Part shown: positions 15,528 through 24,008 of the stretch, one piece after another
Numbering within the stretch: position 1 is the first letter of the stretch
Layout of the letters: each line of letters starts with the position of its first letter
Source of the DNA: Desulfomicrobium sp. ZS1
Lineage (GTDB): Bacteria; Desulfobacterota; Desulfovibrionia; Desulfovibrionales; Desulfomicrobiaceae
NCBI RefSeq assembly: GCF_024204645.1
Contig: NZ_CP100351.1
Coordinates: forward strand, 620,001-684,000
Reading direction: 5' to 3'
Length of the DNA: 64,000 nt
The notes under the pieces: generated by a model
What the model saw: the letters and a program-made list of their open reading frames with translations, nothing else
Database searches by the model: none
Told to the model about the DNA's origin: nothing
Position numbers and translations under genes: made by a program

Positions 15528-18056
15528 ATGGTCAAGCTGAAGCCCTTTTTGGAATGGTTGCCCCGGATATGGCGCGCCAGATCTGCGCCTGTCAGGCGCA
15601 AATTGAGGACGCGCCTGCTTGTGACGCTTATCCCCACTTCCCTCATAGTGCTCGCGCTGATGGGGTATGCGACCTATTGGGCTTCTTCGGAGTTCATCTC
15701 CCTCGCTCTTGAGCGCAATTCCCGGATTCATGCCGTGACCACCGCTTACGCGGTGGAAGCGCTGCTGGAACGTTGCAAGCGGAATCTGCTTTTTGCAGCT
15801 CGCAACCCGATGAACGCGGAGGGCGCGGCCGCTTATCTGAAGGATCTTCGAGAGCTTGAGGGTCTGGAGTTTGCGGAGTTTGGCTTCATGCCCCTGCGTG
15901 AAGGGGAGCCTGTCGTTTTTGTGAGCCGCGAAGGGGAAAGCAGGCGATTGGCGCAGGAGGAAGTGGATGGCATTCGGCCTGGTCCAGCGCTTTTGTATGA
16001 GCATGTTCGCGAGTTAAAAGCCGGAGAAGTCTGGCTGTCGGAGTTCGGGGAGGTGGAAACACCGTATCCAAGCGCTGAAAACCCGCGTGAACGTGTGTCC
16101 CGCGTGGCCTTGCGCATGGTGACGCCCTATGTGGGGCCTGCTGGAGAATTGGGCGGGTACGCCTATCTCTCTTTGAACGTTCAGGTGATTCGCAATGTTT
16201 TGTCTCTCTATGAATCATCCAATTCTCCCGTCTTCGCTTTCCCGCGCAATCCAAAGTTTCAACGTTACACCTTTTTTTTCGATGTCGACGGGTGGGCGCT
16301 ATTCCAATCGGAGTCGGAGCTTGATGATGACTCGCCTTTGCGGACCTTGAATATTCGTAAAACGCTATCCGGAACGCTTGGCAGGCCTGGTCTGCCCGAG
16401 GCGTTCCGTCCTTCGGAGCGGAACGAGAACTATTGGCGGACCGTCGAAGACGTCCGCAAGGGTCACAAAGATATTGTCCGCCCGCTCAAACGCATGGATT
16501 CCAGTTCGCCCTACAGTGAGCATTTTCTTGCCTACGCTCCGGTGCGCCTGGGCTTGGCGCCGGGTCAGGATGCAGCGGTCATCGGTGGGATCGCCTACGA
16601 GGACCGTAGCGTGCTGGTCGACCTTGCAGGATACAGGCACATCGATGTCATGCTCATCATCAGTGCCATCTCCGTGCTGGTTCTGGTGCTGGCCATCGCC
16701 TTGGTGGCCAGGGGGACCACGCTCGGCCTGCAGGAGCTCGCCTATGCGGTGAAGAATCTGACGGAAAAAGGAGAGTGGGAGGAGGTCCGCCTGGTCGAGA
16801 CGGGATACGAGGCAGAGATGCTCAAGGACTCGATCAATTCCATGATCAGGACGTTGCAGGCGCAGTTTGAGGAAATTAAATCAAAGGACCTCAAAATCGA
16901 ATCCGTGACCTTGAAAGAGCCTGTGGAGCTCAGCATGGGACCCGCCGCCTCCACGCTGGACGAGAGCTTTCCGGAACTTGTCGGAGCGGGGCCGTTCATG
17001 AAGCAGATGAAGCGGGACATCGTCAAAGCCAGTCAGGTTGAAGTGGACGTGCTTATCGAAGGCGAGACCGGCACGGGCAAGCAGTTGGCCGCCGAAGCCG
17101 TGCACCGTCTTTCCTCGCGAAGTGGCAAGCCGTTCATCTCCATCAATTGCGGTGAACTGGATGAAAATCTTCTGCTCGACTCCCTCTTCGGTCATGTCAA
17201 AGGCGCGTTCACGGACGGCAAGGGGGACCGGCGTGGTGCTTTTCTGCAGGCCGATGGCGGAACGCTCTTTCTGGACGAGATTCAGTCCGCATCCCTGAAG
17301 GTCCAGCAGGCCTTGTTGCGGGCTCTTTCCCTGCGCAAGATCAAACCGCTGGGCAGCGACCAGGATGTGGACGTGAACGTACGTCTGATCACGGCCACCA
17401 ATGTCGATTTGAAGGCCCTGATCGGCGCGGGGAAATTCCGGGAGGATCTTTATTACCGGCTCAAGGTCATCACCATCACGACCCCGTCGCTACGGGAGCA
17501 GCGACAGAACATCCCTCTTTTGGCCATGCATTTCTTGAAAGAGGGGGAGCACATGGCTGGAAGAACCGGCCTGGCCCTTTCACGCGGGGCCTTGAAAGCC
17601 CTGATTTCCTATGATTGGCCGGGCAACATCCGTGAACTCAAACACGTGATCATCACGGCGGCCGTTATGTCCGAGGGGCGGGTGATTCAGTCCGAGCAGC
17701 TCGGCATCAACGGCAAGGCGAGAAATGAGGACGAGGGGCAGGACGAGAGTGCGGATTCTTTTGCGCGGGAGAATGGGGAAGGTTTTGAAAATTCAATGCC
17801 TGCAAAATACGATAACGCGCAGAATGACGGCGGGTTGCCTCTTGACCTGAATTCCCGGCAGGTCATCGCATGCGAATATGTACGGGCGCATGGGAGCATT
17901 TCGAGCAAGGATCTGCTCGGTCTTTTGGACGGTGGAATTTCAAAGCGAACCGCGAGCTATGACCTTCAGGATCTGGTCAACCGGGGACTGTTGACCCGTG
18001 TCGGCCAGGGCCCTGCAACCCGCTATGTGCGTCCGGCCAATAACGGACGAAGTTAG
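15528..18056 (+). CDS. Membrane-bound sigma-54-dependent activator with Cache-like sensor and winged-helix C-terminus
   Basis: An 842-residue regulator. A membrane helix at about 29-51, a periplasmic sensor region (about 55-370), a second helix at 373-394 and a HAMP-like linker to about 445 come first. The AAA+ sigma-54 activation domain follows, with Walker A GETGTGK (512-518), Walker B GGTLFLDE (577-584) and FREDLYYRL near 640. The sigma-54 contact loop reads GAFTDG (559-564) instead of GAFTGA. The end (about 773-836) resembles a winged helix and not the usual Fis-type helix-turn-helix. No receiver domain is present, so it senses directly. The ATG at 15528 has GGGAGGGAGC upstream. It is divergent from the CBS-DASS operon, its probable target. 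Confidence 0.87.
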   Translation: MVKLKPFLEWLPRIWRARSAPVRRKLRTRLLVTLIPTSLIVLALMGYATYWASSEFISLALERNSRIHAVTTAYAVEALLERCKRNLLFAARNPMNAEGAAAYLKDLRELEGLEFAEFGFMPLREGEPVVFVSREGESRRLAQEEVDGIRPGPALLYEHVRELKAGEVWLSEFGEVETPYPSAENPRERVSRVALRMVTPYVGPAGELGGYAYLSLNVQVIRNVLSLYESSNSPVFAFPRNPKFQRYTFFFDVDGWALFQSESELDDDSPLRTLNIRKTLSGTLGRPGLPEAFRPSERNENYWRTVEDVRKGHKDIVRPLKRMDSSSPYSEHFLAYAPVRLGLAPGQDAAVIGGIAYEDRSVLVDLAGYRHIDVMLIISAISVLVLVLAIALVARGTTLGLQELAYAVKNLTEKGEWEEVRLVETGYEAEMLKDSINSMIRTLQAQFEEIKSKDLKIESVTLKEPVELSMGPAASTLDESFPELVGAGPFMKQMKRDIVKASQVEVDVLIEGETGTGKQLAAEAVHRLSSRSGKPFISINCGELDENLLLDSLFGHVKGAFTDGKGDRRGAFLQADGGTLFLDEIQSASLKVQQALLRALSLRKIKPLGSDQDVDVNVRLITATNVDLKALIGAGKFREDLYYRLKVITITTPSLREQRQNIPLLAMHFLKEGEHMAGRTGLALSRGALKALISYDWPGNIRELKHVIITAAVMSEGRVIQSEQLGINGKARNEDEGQDESADSFARENGEGFENSMPAKYDNAQNDGGLPLDLNSRQVIACEYVRAHGSISSKDLLGLLDGGISKRTASYDLQDLVNRGLLTRVGQGPATRYVRPANNGRS

Positions 18057-18063
18057 AAAATGT

Positions 18064-18106
18064 GGCCGTCTCTCACGGACGGCCGACAAGACCGTTTTTT
18101 GTTTTC
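18064..18106 (+). terminator. Probable terminator of the sigma-54 activator gene
   Basis: A 7-bp stem GGCCGTC (18064-18070) / GACGGCC (18078-18084) lies just past the stop. A T-rich tract follows after 10 bases (18095-18106). Confidence 0.5.
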
Positions 18107-18109
18107 TTT

Positions 18110-18138
18110 AAGGGAATGATGATTTTTTGCAGCGTGAC
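18110..18138. repeat. Remnant end of the MITE-like element
   Basis: This stretch resembles the right end of the element at 59652-59764: both have AAGGG(A/G)ATGA(T/C)GATTTTTTGC followed shortly by CGTGAC. The rest of the element is absent. Confidence 0.4.
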
Positions 18139-18161
18139 CTTGTTGCGCACGTCGAAGGGCT

Positions 18162-18193
18162 CATATATGTATACGATGCGCTGTAGATATATG
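18162..18193. promoter_or_regulatory. Inverted repeat upstream of histidine kinase gene
   Basis: CATATAT (18162-18168) and ATATATG (18187-18193) form an inverted repeat with an 18-base spacer, 41 bases ahead of the kinase start. Position suits an operator, but this is weak evidence. Confidence 0.25.
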
Positions 18194-18233
18194 GTAACAA
18201 GGTTCGGCTGGAATTTTGATTGGGGGAACCGGT

Positions 18234-19892
18234 ATGTCAGGACTTGGTCTCAAAGGTCTCGGGGCAAAAATCGCCATAACCGCCCTGAGCTTTTCTCTGG
18301 TTCCGCTCATTGCCTTGGGCGTGACGATGTATTCCATGTTCGCCGCCACCTACAATTCCAAGGTTCAGACGAATCTGGCCACCCTCGCGGAAAACAAACG
18401 TCAGGGTATTGATCTTTTTTTGCGGGAACAGATTGCGCAGCTGCGCACACTGGCCTACTCCCACAGTGTCAAAGACCTCTCTTCTCCGGAGCTGTTGGAA
18501 AGCATTCTCGCCACCATGCAACTCAGTTCCAAGACGTTTATCGACCTCGGGTTGATAAACGAGGAGGGGGTGCATGTCAGTTATTCCGGACCCTACAATC
18601 TGTCCCATGCCAATTACAAGAATGAGAAGTGGTTCAATGAGGTCATGTTGCGCAAGGTCTACGTCTCCGACGTATTCGAAGGTTTTCGTGGCTTTCCGCA
18701 CATGGTCATCGCCGTGCAAAAACAGGAGAAGGGCAAGGTCTGGATTCTGAGGGCCACCATTGACTCCGATATTTTCGATTCCTTGGTGCGCTGGCTGCAA
18801 CTCGGGGATCTGGGTGATGCGTATCTTGTCAATCGTGCCGGGGATCTGCAGACCCGGCCCAGATTCGGCAACAAGAGCCGGGATATCTATGCGCCCCTGC
18901 TTGGCACGCCTTTTTCCGGAGCCAAGGTCATGCAGTACGAGGCCGATCAGAAAGAAATTTTCGTGGGCGGCATCTGGCTTGAGCAAAAGGAGTGGCTCCT
19001 GGTCATTGAAGAGGACAAGCGCGGAGAACTCCAGCCTCTTTTCAAGACGCGGATGGCGACATGGGGCGTTATGGGGGGTGGTTTCGTCGTGATCATCCTC
19101 GGCACCCTCATCATGACGCGTATGATCGTCGCCCAGCAGGAGAATGCGGGCAGACAGCAGGCGCAAATGAACGAGGAGTTGATCCAGTCCAGCAAAATGG
19201 CTGCCTTGGGCAAGCTTGCGGCCGGGGTGGCCCATGAGGTCAACAACCCACTCGCGGTCATTCGGGAGAAGGCCGGCTGGATGCGCGACCTGCTCGAAGA
19301 GGAGGATGTCAAGGCCAGCCCGAATTTTCAGGAGTTCGTGGATGCCGTGGACAAGATTGAGCAGCATGTCGAGCGGGCCGGCACGGTCGTGCATCGCATG
19401 CTTGGTTTTGCGCGGCGCATGGAGCCAGTCTGCAACGACCTTTATATCAACGACGTGCTGAAGCAGACCACCACTTTTCTCGAAAACGAAATCCGATTCA
19501 GAAATATCGAGTTGATCTGGGCGCTGAATCCAGACCTGCCGACCATTCAATCCGACGCCGCCCAGATCCAGCAGGTCATCCTCAATCTTTTCAATAACGC
19601 CATCGACGCCATAGGGCGCAATGGGCACATCACTGTGAAGACCGGATATGAAGCGGAAACGGATATGGTCAGCATTAGCCTCCGTGATGATGGTCCGGGC
19701 ATGGACAAGGAGGTGCAGCGGCGAATTTTCGACCCGTTCTACACCACCAAAAATGTGGGTAAGGGCACGGGCCTGGGCCTGTCCATCAGCTACTCGATCA
19801 TTAACAAGCTGGGGGGAAGCATCCGCTTCGAGTCCGAGGCTGGAAAGGGGACCGAGTTCATAATTCTTTTGCCGGTGAAACATCATGACTGA
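18234..19892 (+). CDS. Membrane sensor histidine kinase with Cache domain (second)
   Basis: A 552-residue sensor kinase. A membrane helix at about 11-35, a periplasmic double-Cache-type region (to about 275) and a second helix near 283-305 come first. The phosphoacceptor helix has LAAGVAHEVNNPLAVI, and the HATPase domain has NLFNNAIDAIG, DDGPGMDKEVQ and GTGLGLSISYS. The organisation resembles the kinase at 10565-12247, and EKAGWM after the histidine matches EEAGWM there. ATG 18234 has GGGGGAACC upstream; an earlier in-frame ATT codon is not needed. The next gene, a receiver, overlaps by 8 bases, so they form a cognate pair. Confidence 0.9.
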   Translation: MSGLGLKGLGAKIAITALSFSLVPLIALGVTMYSMFAATYNSKVQTNLATLAENKRQGIDLFLREQIAQLRTLAYSHSVKDLSSPELLESILATMQLSSKTFIDLGLINEEGVHVSYSGPYNLSHANYKNEKWFNEVMLRKVYVSDVFEGFRGFPHMVIAVQKQEKGKVWILRATIDSDIFDSLVRWLQLGDLGDAYLVNRAGDLQTRPRFGNKSRDIYAPLLGTPFSGAKVMQYEADQKEIFVGGIWLEQKEWLLVIEEDKRGELQPLFKTRMATWGVMGGGFVVIILGTLIMTRMIVAQQENAGRQQAQMNEELIQSSKMAALGKLAAGVAHEVNNPLAVIREKAGWMRDLLEEEDVKASPNFQEFVDAVDKIEQHVERAGTVVHRMLGFARRMEPVCNDLYINDVLKQTTTFLENEIRFRNIELIWALNPDLPTIQSDAAQIQQVILNLFNNAIDAIGRNGHITVKTGYEAETDMVSISLRDDGPGMDKEVQRRIFDPFYTTKNVGKGTGLGLSISYSIINKLGGSIRFESEAGKGTEFIILLPVKHHD

Positions 19893-20298
19893 AAAGACCG
19901 ACGTTCAAATTGCGCTCGTGCATGCAGGACCTTCCGTGCTGGTGGTCGATGACGAGCAGGATTTTGTGGAGACCCTGGTCAAACGCATGGAACGCAGGGG
20001 ATTCAAGGTCACTGGAGTCGGCAGCGGACAGGAGGCGCTGCTGCTGCTTGGAAAAGAGCATTTTGATGTGGTCATCCTCGATGTGATGATGCCGGGGATG
20101 GATGGAATAGAAACCTTGCGCGAAATCAAGCTTGCCTGGCCCAAGATCCAGGTCATCCTCCTTTCGGGACATGGCGGCGAAGAAATGGGAATACGCGGGA
20201 TGGCCTACGGGGCCTATGCCTATCTGCTCAAGCCCGTGGCCTTGAAGACAATCGTCGAGACGGCATACATCGCTTTTGAAGAAGCAGGGGTCCGCTAG
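19885..20298 (+). CDS. Single-domain response regulator
   Basis: A 137-residue CheY-like receiver with an N-terminal tail of about 15 residues. The acidic pair D22-D23, phosphoacceptor D66 in VVILDVMMPG, the serine in LLSGHGGEE and the lysine in YLLKPV are all present. No output domain follows. It overlaps the upstream kinase by 8 bases, which fits translational coupling and a direct phosphate relay. How the signal leaves the receiver is not visible; the CBS and PEP-synthase-like proteins are possible partners. Confidence 0.9.
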   Translation: MTEKTDVQIALVHAGPSVLVVDDEQDFVETLVKRMERRGFKVTGVGSGQEALLLLGKEHFDVVILDVMMPGMDGIETLREIKLAWPKIQVILLSGHGGEEMGIRGMAYGAYAYLLKPVALKTIVETAYIAFEEAGVR

Positions 20299-20307
20299 CG
20301 GTACGCC

Positions 20308-21984
20308 ATGCGCCAGTACACGCGACAAATCATAAAACGGAATTTTTTCGTGGCCATGTTACTGGCTCCGTTCATTCCCGTGTTGCTGGCTTTGGGAACG
20401 GGCGGGTATCTTTTCTGGAATCATGCCCAGCAAAGCGTTCTCGATACATTGACCCTGCTGTCTACGTACAATGCGCGCGTGGTGGATCGTTTTCTGGATG
20501 ACTTTTTGGGCGATCTGGCCATGGCCAGGGTCCAGCTGGAATATCCTGATTCCGCCGGATTGCGCTTCATTTTCGAGACGTTGGCCGTCAAACACAAGGG
20601 GCTTGTCGATGTCGCTCTCGTAAGCCCCAAGGGGCTGGTGCTGGCTTACGCGGGGCCAAGCGTCTACAAGGGAACTCACGTTGTGCCGGGACGATGGCTG
20701 GACGAAGCGTTGGAACGGGGCAGCAGCATCAGCAGCGTGGTATCCGGCCAAATGGGGCTTCCTCTGTGCATTGTGGCTTTGCGGGTCAACGCCGGCGATG
20801 AAATCGTTGTCATGCGAGCTTCTTTGGATCCGGCGGTTTTCACGAGCTTGTTCACGGTTGGACGCGGTGAGGGAATCGATCTGTTTCTCGTCAATCCTGA
20901 CGGGGAAGTCGTTGCCGGAAGCGGCGGACAGGTTCTGACCAGAGACCGGGCGCTGGTCGAGCATGTGTTCATGGAGCGTGTTGGTACGGCATTCCGGGAT
21001 TCACTTTCCGACGCCGCCTATGCAAGTACCGTCATGAGCCATGGTGGGTGGATCCTGGGCGCGCGTAAGCATTGCGGCACACTATTCAGCGCTGCCGATT
21101 CAACGCTGCTTTTTTTGGGAATGTCCCTGCTTTCCGGAGGCATCATTGTCCTTTTGTCGTCATTGTATCTGACTGGATATGTGGAGAAAATGCTGCGGCA
21201 GCGTGACGAAGAACGCGAAAAGCTGCGTGAGCAGCTGTATCGGGCCGGGCGTCTTGTCGAGCTGGGTGAAATGGCCGCCGGGTTTGCGCATGAGATCAAC
21301 AATCCTCTGCAAATCATGAAGAGCGACCAGGCCTATATCGAGATGCTGCTGCAGGATTTCAGGACCAGGGCTGGAGAAGACGCCGAGTTTCTTGGCGATG
21401 TGGACGAGATGGCCGCAAGCGTCAATCAGATCAAGCTTCAGATCGACCGTTGCGCGCGCATCACCCATTCGATTCTGAGTTTCGGACGGGCGGGCAAGTC
21501 CGAGGCGCAGAACATCGATGTGTCCAAATTTATTCCCGAAGTGCTGACCATGATTCAAAAAAAGATTCAGCTCAGCAACATTGCCCTGCGGGTCGATATT
21601 CCTCCAACGCGCCTGGTCGTGCACGTCGATCCTGCCCGGTTGCAGCAGGTTTTACTGAATCTGCTCAATAACGCCATGTACGCCATCAGCGAGATCGCCC
21701 ATGTCCGGCCTGGCGAAATCGGGCTGGCCTGTTTCGCCGAGAGCGCGGACACGGTCCGTATCGAAATCAGGGATAATGGCGCGGGCATTGGCGAAGAGCA
21801 GAAGACGCTGGTTTTCACGCCCTTCTACACCACCAAGCCGGCCGGCAGCGGGACAGGGTTGGGATTGTCGGTCTGTCACGGGATAGTCGAGAGCATGAAG
21901 GGCGTTTTGGATTTTACAAGCGTGAAGGGGCAGGGGTCGACTTTTTATCTCCTTTTGCCCAGAGTTCCGTCTTCCCTGGAGTGA
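20308..21984 (+). CDS. Membrane sensor histidine kinase (third)
   Basis: A 558-residue sensor kinase with a first membrane helix at about 12-35, a periplasmic sensor region to about 255 and a second helix near 268-290. A short coiled linker leads to the phosphoacceptor site in AAGFAHEINNPLQIM. The HATPase domain has NLLNNAMYAI, DNGAGIGEEQ and GTGLGLSVCHG. It begins 9 bases after the receiver gene and is followed by another receiver at 22064, so the region is probably one transcript. The ribosome site before ATG 20308 is weak (AGCGG). It is less like the other two kinases in the sensor region and may see a different ligand. Confidence 0.9.
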   Translation: MRQYTRQIIKRNFFVAMLLAPFIPVLLALGTGGYLFWNHAQQSVLDTLTLLSTYNARVVDRFLDDFLGDLAMARVQLEYPDSAGLRFIFETLAVKHKGLVDVALVSPKGLVLAYAGPSVYKGTHVVPGRWLDEALERGSSISSVVSGQMGLPLCIVALRVNAGDEIVVMRASLDPAVFTSLFTVGRGEGIDLFLVNPDGEVVAGSGGQVLTRDRALVEHVFMERVGTAFRDSLSDAAYASTVMSHGGWILGARKHCGTLFSAADSTLLFLGMSLLSGGIIVLLSSLYLTGYVEKMLRQRDEEREKLREQLYRAGRLVELGEMAAGFAHEINNPLQIMKSDQAYIEMLLQDFRTRAGEDAEFLGDVDEMAASVNQIKLQIDRCARITHSILSFGRAGKSEAQNIDVSKFIPEVLTMIQKKIQLSNIALRVDIPPTRLVVHVDPARLQQVLLNLLNNAMYAISEIAHVRPGEIGLACFAESADTVRIEIRDNGAGIGEEQKTLVFTPFYTTKPAGSGTGLGLSVCHGIVESMKGVLDFTSVKGQGSTFYLLLPRVPSSLE

Positions 21985-22063
21985 TGGGAACACGCCGCCT
22001 AGGCGGTTCTTTTGCCGGATGGACTGACTGTCCGTGAATATTCGAGCTTATGAAGAGGTGATC

Positions 22064-22453
22064 ATGGATGATGCATTGCGGGTTCTGCTGGTCGACGACG
22101 AGGAAAGCTATCTGGAAACCGCTGCCAAGATATTCCGGCGCAAGGGAATCGACGTAGAGTTGTGTTCCATTGGCAAGAACGTGGTGGACATTCTCAAAGA
22201 CAAAAGATGCCAGGTGGTCGTGCTCGATCTGAAGATGCCCGGAATGACCGGGCAAGAGGTGCTTCGGGAAATCAAGGGCAGCCTTCCCGCCGTGCAGGTC
22301 ATCATCCTTACCGGGCACGCCACCTCGGACGATGCCGCAGTCTGTCTGACCAGCGGCGCTTTTGATTTTCTGATCAAGCCGATAGAAATGAGCCACCTTC
22401 TTGACAGGGTCAAAATGGCTTATGAAATGTGGAAGTTGTCTTCCGATAATTGA
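22064..22453 (+). CDS. Single-domain response regulator
   Basis: A 129-residue receiver. The acidic pair at 11-12, phosphoacceptor D55 in VVVLDLKMPG, the threonine in ILTGHA and the lysine in LIKPIE are in place. No effector domain follows. The ATG at 22064 has AGAGGTG upstream and is preferred to a GTG at 22034. Likely partner of the kinase at 20308-21984. Confidence 0.9.
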   Translation: MDDALRVLLVDDEESYLETAAKIFRRKGIDVELCSIGKNVVDILKDKRCQVVVLDLKMPGMTGQEVLREIKGSLPAVQVIILTGHATSDDAAVCLTSGAFDFLIKPIEMSHLLDRVKMAYEMWKLSSDN

Positions 22454-22483
22454 CTTTTTGCAGGACAGACAAGGAGAGGCACG

Positions 22484-23386
22484 GTGAGTAGGTCCCATAT
22501 TGTGATTGTGGACGATGAAGCGCGTTTTCGGGATACGATGGCAAAAATTCTGGAACACAAGCGCTTTGTGGTCAGTTTGGTGGAAAATGGCGATAAAGCT
22601 TTGGAATTTCTGGAGACAATCAGTCCCGACGTTGTTCTTCTCGACGTGCGGATGCCGGGGTTGAACGGAGAGGAAGCCTTGCCGCGAATTTTGGCTATGA
22701 AGCCGAAGACCAAGGTCATCATCCTTACCGGACACGGCGAAGAGCGGGCCGCGCGAAGAGCATTCAAGGCCGGAGCGTTCGATTACCTGTGCAAGCCCTG
22801 CGATGTGGGTGTCCTTGTGGCCCGCATATATGACGCCGTCCGCCCGGTGCCTGAAATCCGGGAGCGGGAGCGGACGATCGCCGAACTCATGATTCCCATC
22901 GACGAGTACACCTGCGTGCAGGCTTCAAGCACTGTCAGGGAGGGCATAGAGCGTCTCAAGATCGCGGCGGAGAATTTCGTTTCCAAAGGCCTGGTCATGG
23001 AATGTGGTCATCGGGCGGTGTTGGTCTTTGAAGGGGAAGAGTTGGTGGGCGTTCTGAACATGCGCAATCTTATCCAGGCGCTCCGGCCGGACTATGTCGC
23101 AGCCGCGCACGGTGGGACGAATCACGCTGTGAAATATTCAGGAATGTTCTGGCAGGGGCTTTTCAACTCGCGGGTGTGCGATCTTGAGTCCAGATGCGTG
23201 CGCGACATCATGAACCCAAGGTCCCCGGTGGTGGATTGCGAAGCCAATCTGATGCAGGTGGCCGACCTTTTGTATGAAGAGAACCGTCGTCGCGTGGCCG
23301 TCGAGCGGGACGGCAGGATTGTGGGCGTCGTGCGCGAGCAGGAGCTCTTTCACGAAATTTCACGCCTAGTCTTGCAGTGCTCATAG
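22484..23386 (+). CDS. Response regulator with C-terminal CBS pair
   Basis: A 300-residue fusion. Residues 1-120 are a receiver with D10-D11, phosphoacceptor D54 in VVLLDVRMPG, ILTGHG and LCKPCD. Residues 133-300 are two CBS motifs (starting ELMIPIDEYTCV and CVRDIMNPRSPVV), similar in order and length to the lone CBS protein at 14604-15158: both have a V(V/L)G.L....(L/V)(I/V)..L.PDY stretch. The output is therefore nucleotide-type sensing or binding and not DNA binding. The GTG at 22484 has AAGGAGAGGCAC upstream. It is the last gene of the kinase/receiver run. The fusion suggests phosphorylation tunes a CBS-controlled target such as the transporter (inference). Confidence 0.9.
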   Translation: MSRSHIVIVDDEARFRDTMAKILEHKRFVVSLVENGDKALEFLETISPDVVLLDVRMPGLNGEEALPRILAMKPKTKVIILTGHGEERAARRAFKAGAFDYLCKPCDVGVLVARIYDAVRPVPEIRERERTIAELMIPIDEYTCVQASSTVREGIERLKIAAENFVSKGLVMECGHRAVLVFEGEELVGVLNMRNLIQALRPDYVAAAHGGTNHAVKYSGMFWQGLFNSRVCDLESRCVRDIMNPRSPVVDCEANLMQVADLLYEENRRRVAVERDGRIVGVVREQELFHEISRLVLQCS

Positions 23387-23411
23387 CCCGCCATCCCGGC
23401 TGGATCGCTGG

Positions 23412-23933
23412 TCAGGATTTGCAGGCGGCGATGATGGCTCGCATGAAAGCGGGGAGATCATCGGGCGTGCGGCTGGTGATCATGTTCCTGTCGATGACGA
23501 CCTCGTGGTCCTGCCATTTGGCCCCGGCGTTGACCAGATCGTCCTTGATGGCAAAAAAGGAGGTCACGGTGCGCCCCTTGAGAATACCCGCCGAAACAAG
23601 CACCCAGCCCGCATGGCAGATGGCCGCGACGATCTTGCCCTGCTGGTCGAAGGCCCTGACCAGGCTGACCGTGTTCTGATCCCGGCGCATGTGGTCGGGG
23701 GCGTATCCGCCGGGAACGATGATCCCCGCGAATTCAGCCACATTGATATCTGTCGGAGCTTTTTCGGATTTGGCCGGAGTTCCGTATTTGCCCTCATAGC
23801 TCTGGCCGGCCTTGCCCGAAACCACCACGACCTGCGCTCCGGCCTCCTTGAGTCTGAAATAGGGGTACCAGAATTCATGGTCGTTGAACTGTGTTTCAAC
23901 CAGAAGCACGAATTTCTTTCCTGTCAGTTCCAT
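23412..23933 (-). CDS. DJ-1/PfpI family protein
   Basis: A 173-residue cytoplasmic protein of the DJ-1/PfpI superfamily. The nucleophile elbow AICHAGW places the reactive cysteine at 106 with a histidine at 107, and the acidic partner is likely E20 in NDHEFW. The family includes proteases, glyoxalases and deglycase-type stress proteins; which activity applies here cannot be told. ATG 23933 has GGAGGAAATA upstream. It converges with the receiver-CBS gene across only 25 bases. Confidence 0.87.
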   Translation of the reverse strand: MELTGKKFVLLVETQFNDHEFWYPYFRLKEAGAQVVVVSGKAGQSYEGKYGTPAKSEKAPTDINVAEFAGIIVPGGYAPDHMRRDQNTVSLVRAFDQQGKIVAAICHAGWVLVSAGILKGRTVTSFFAIKDDLVNAGAKWQDHEVVIDRNMITSRTPDDLPAFMRAIIAACKS

Positions 23934-24008
23934 TATTTCCTCCGTGAAGTTTTAATAGCCATCCCTTGCTCTTGACCCTTTTCGGAATGGTCCGGCGGGA
24001 ATCGAGAT

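Noticed and set aside
18237-19886. 549-codon minus-strand ORF
   Set aside because: Antisense to the histidine kinase at 18234-19892, which has all kinase motifs; the reverse frame has none.
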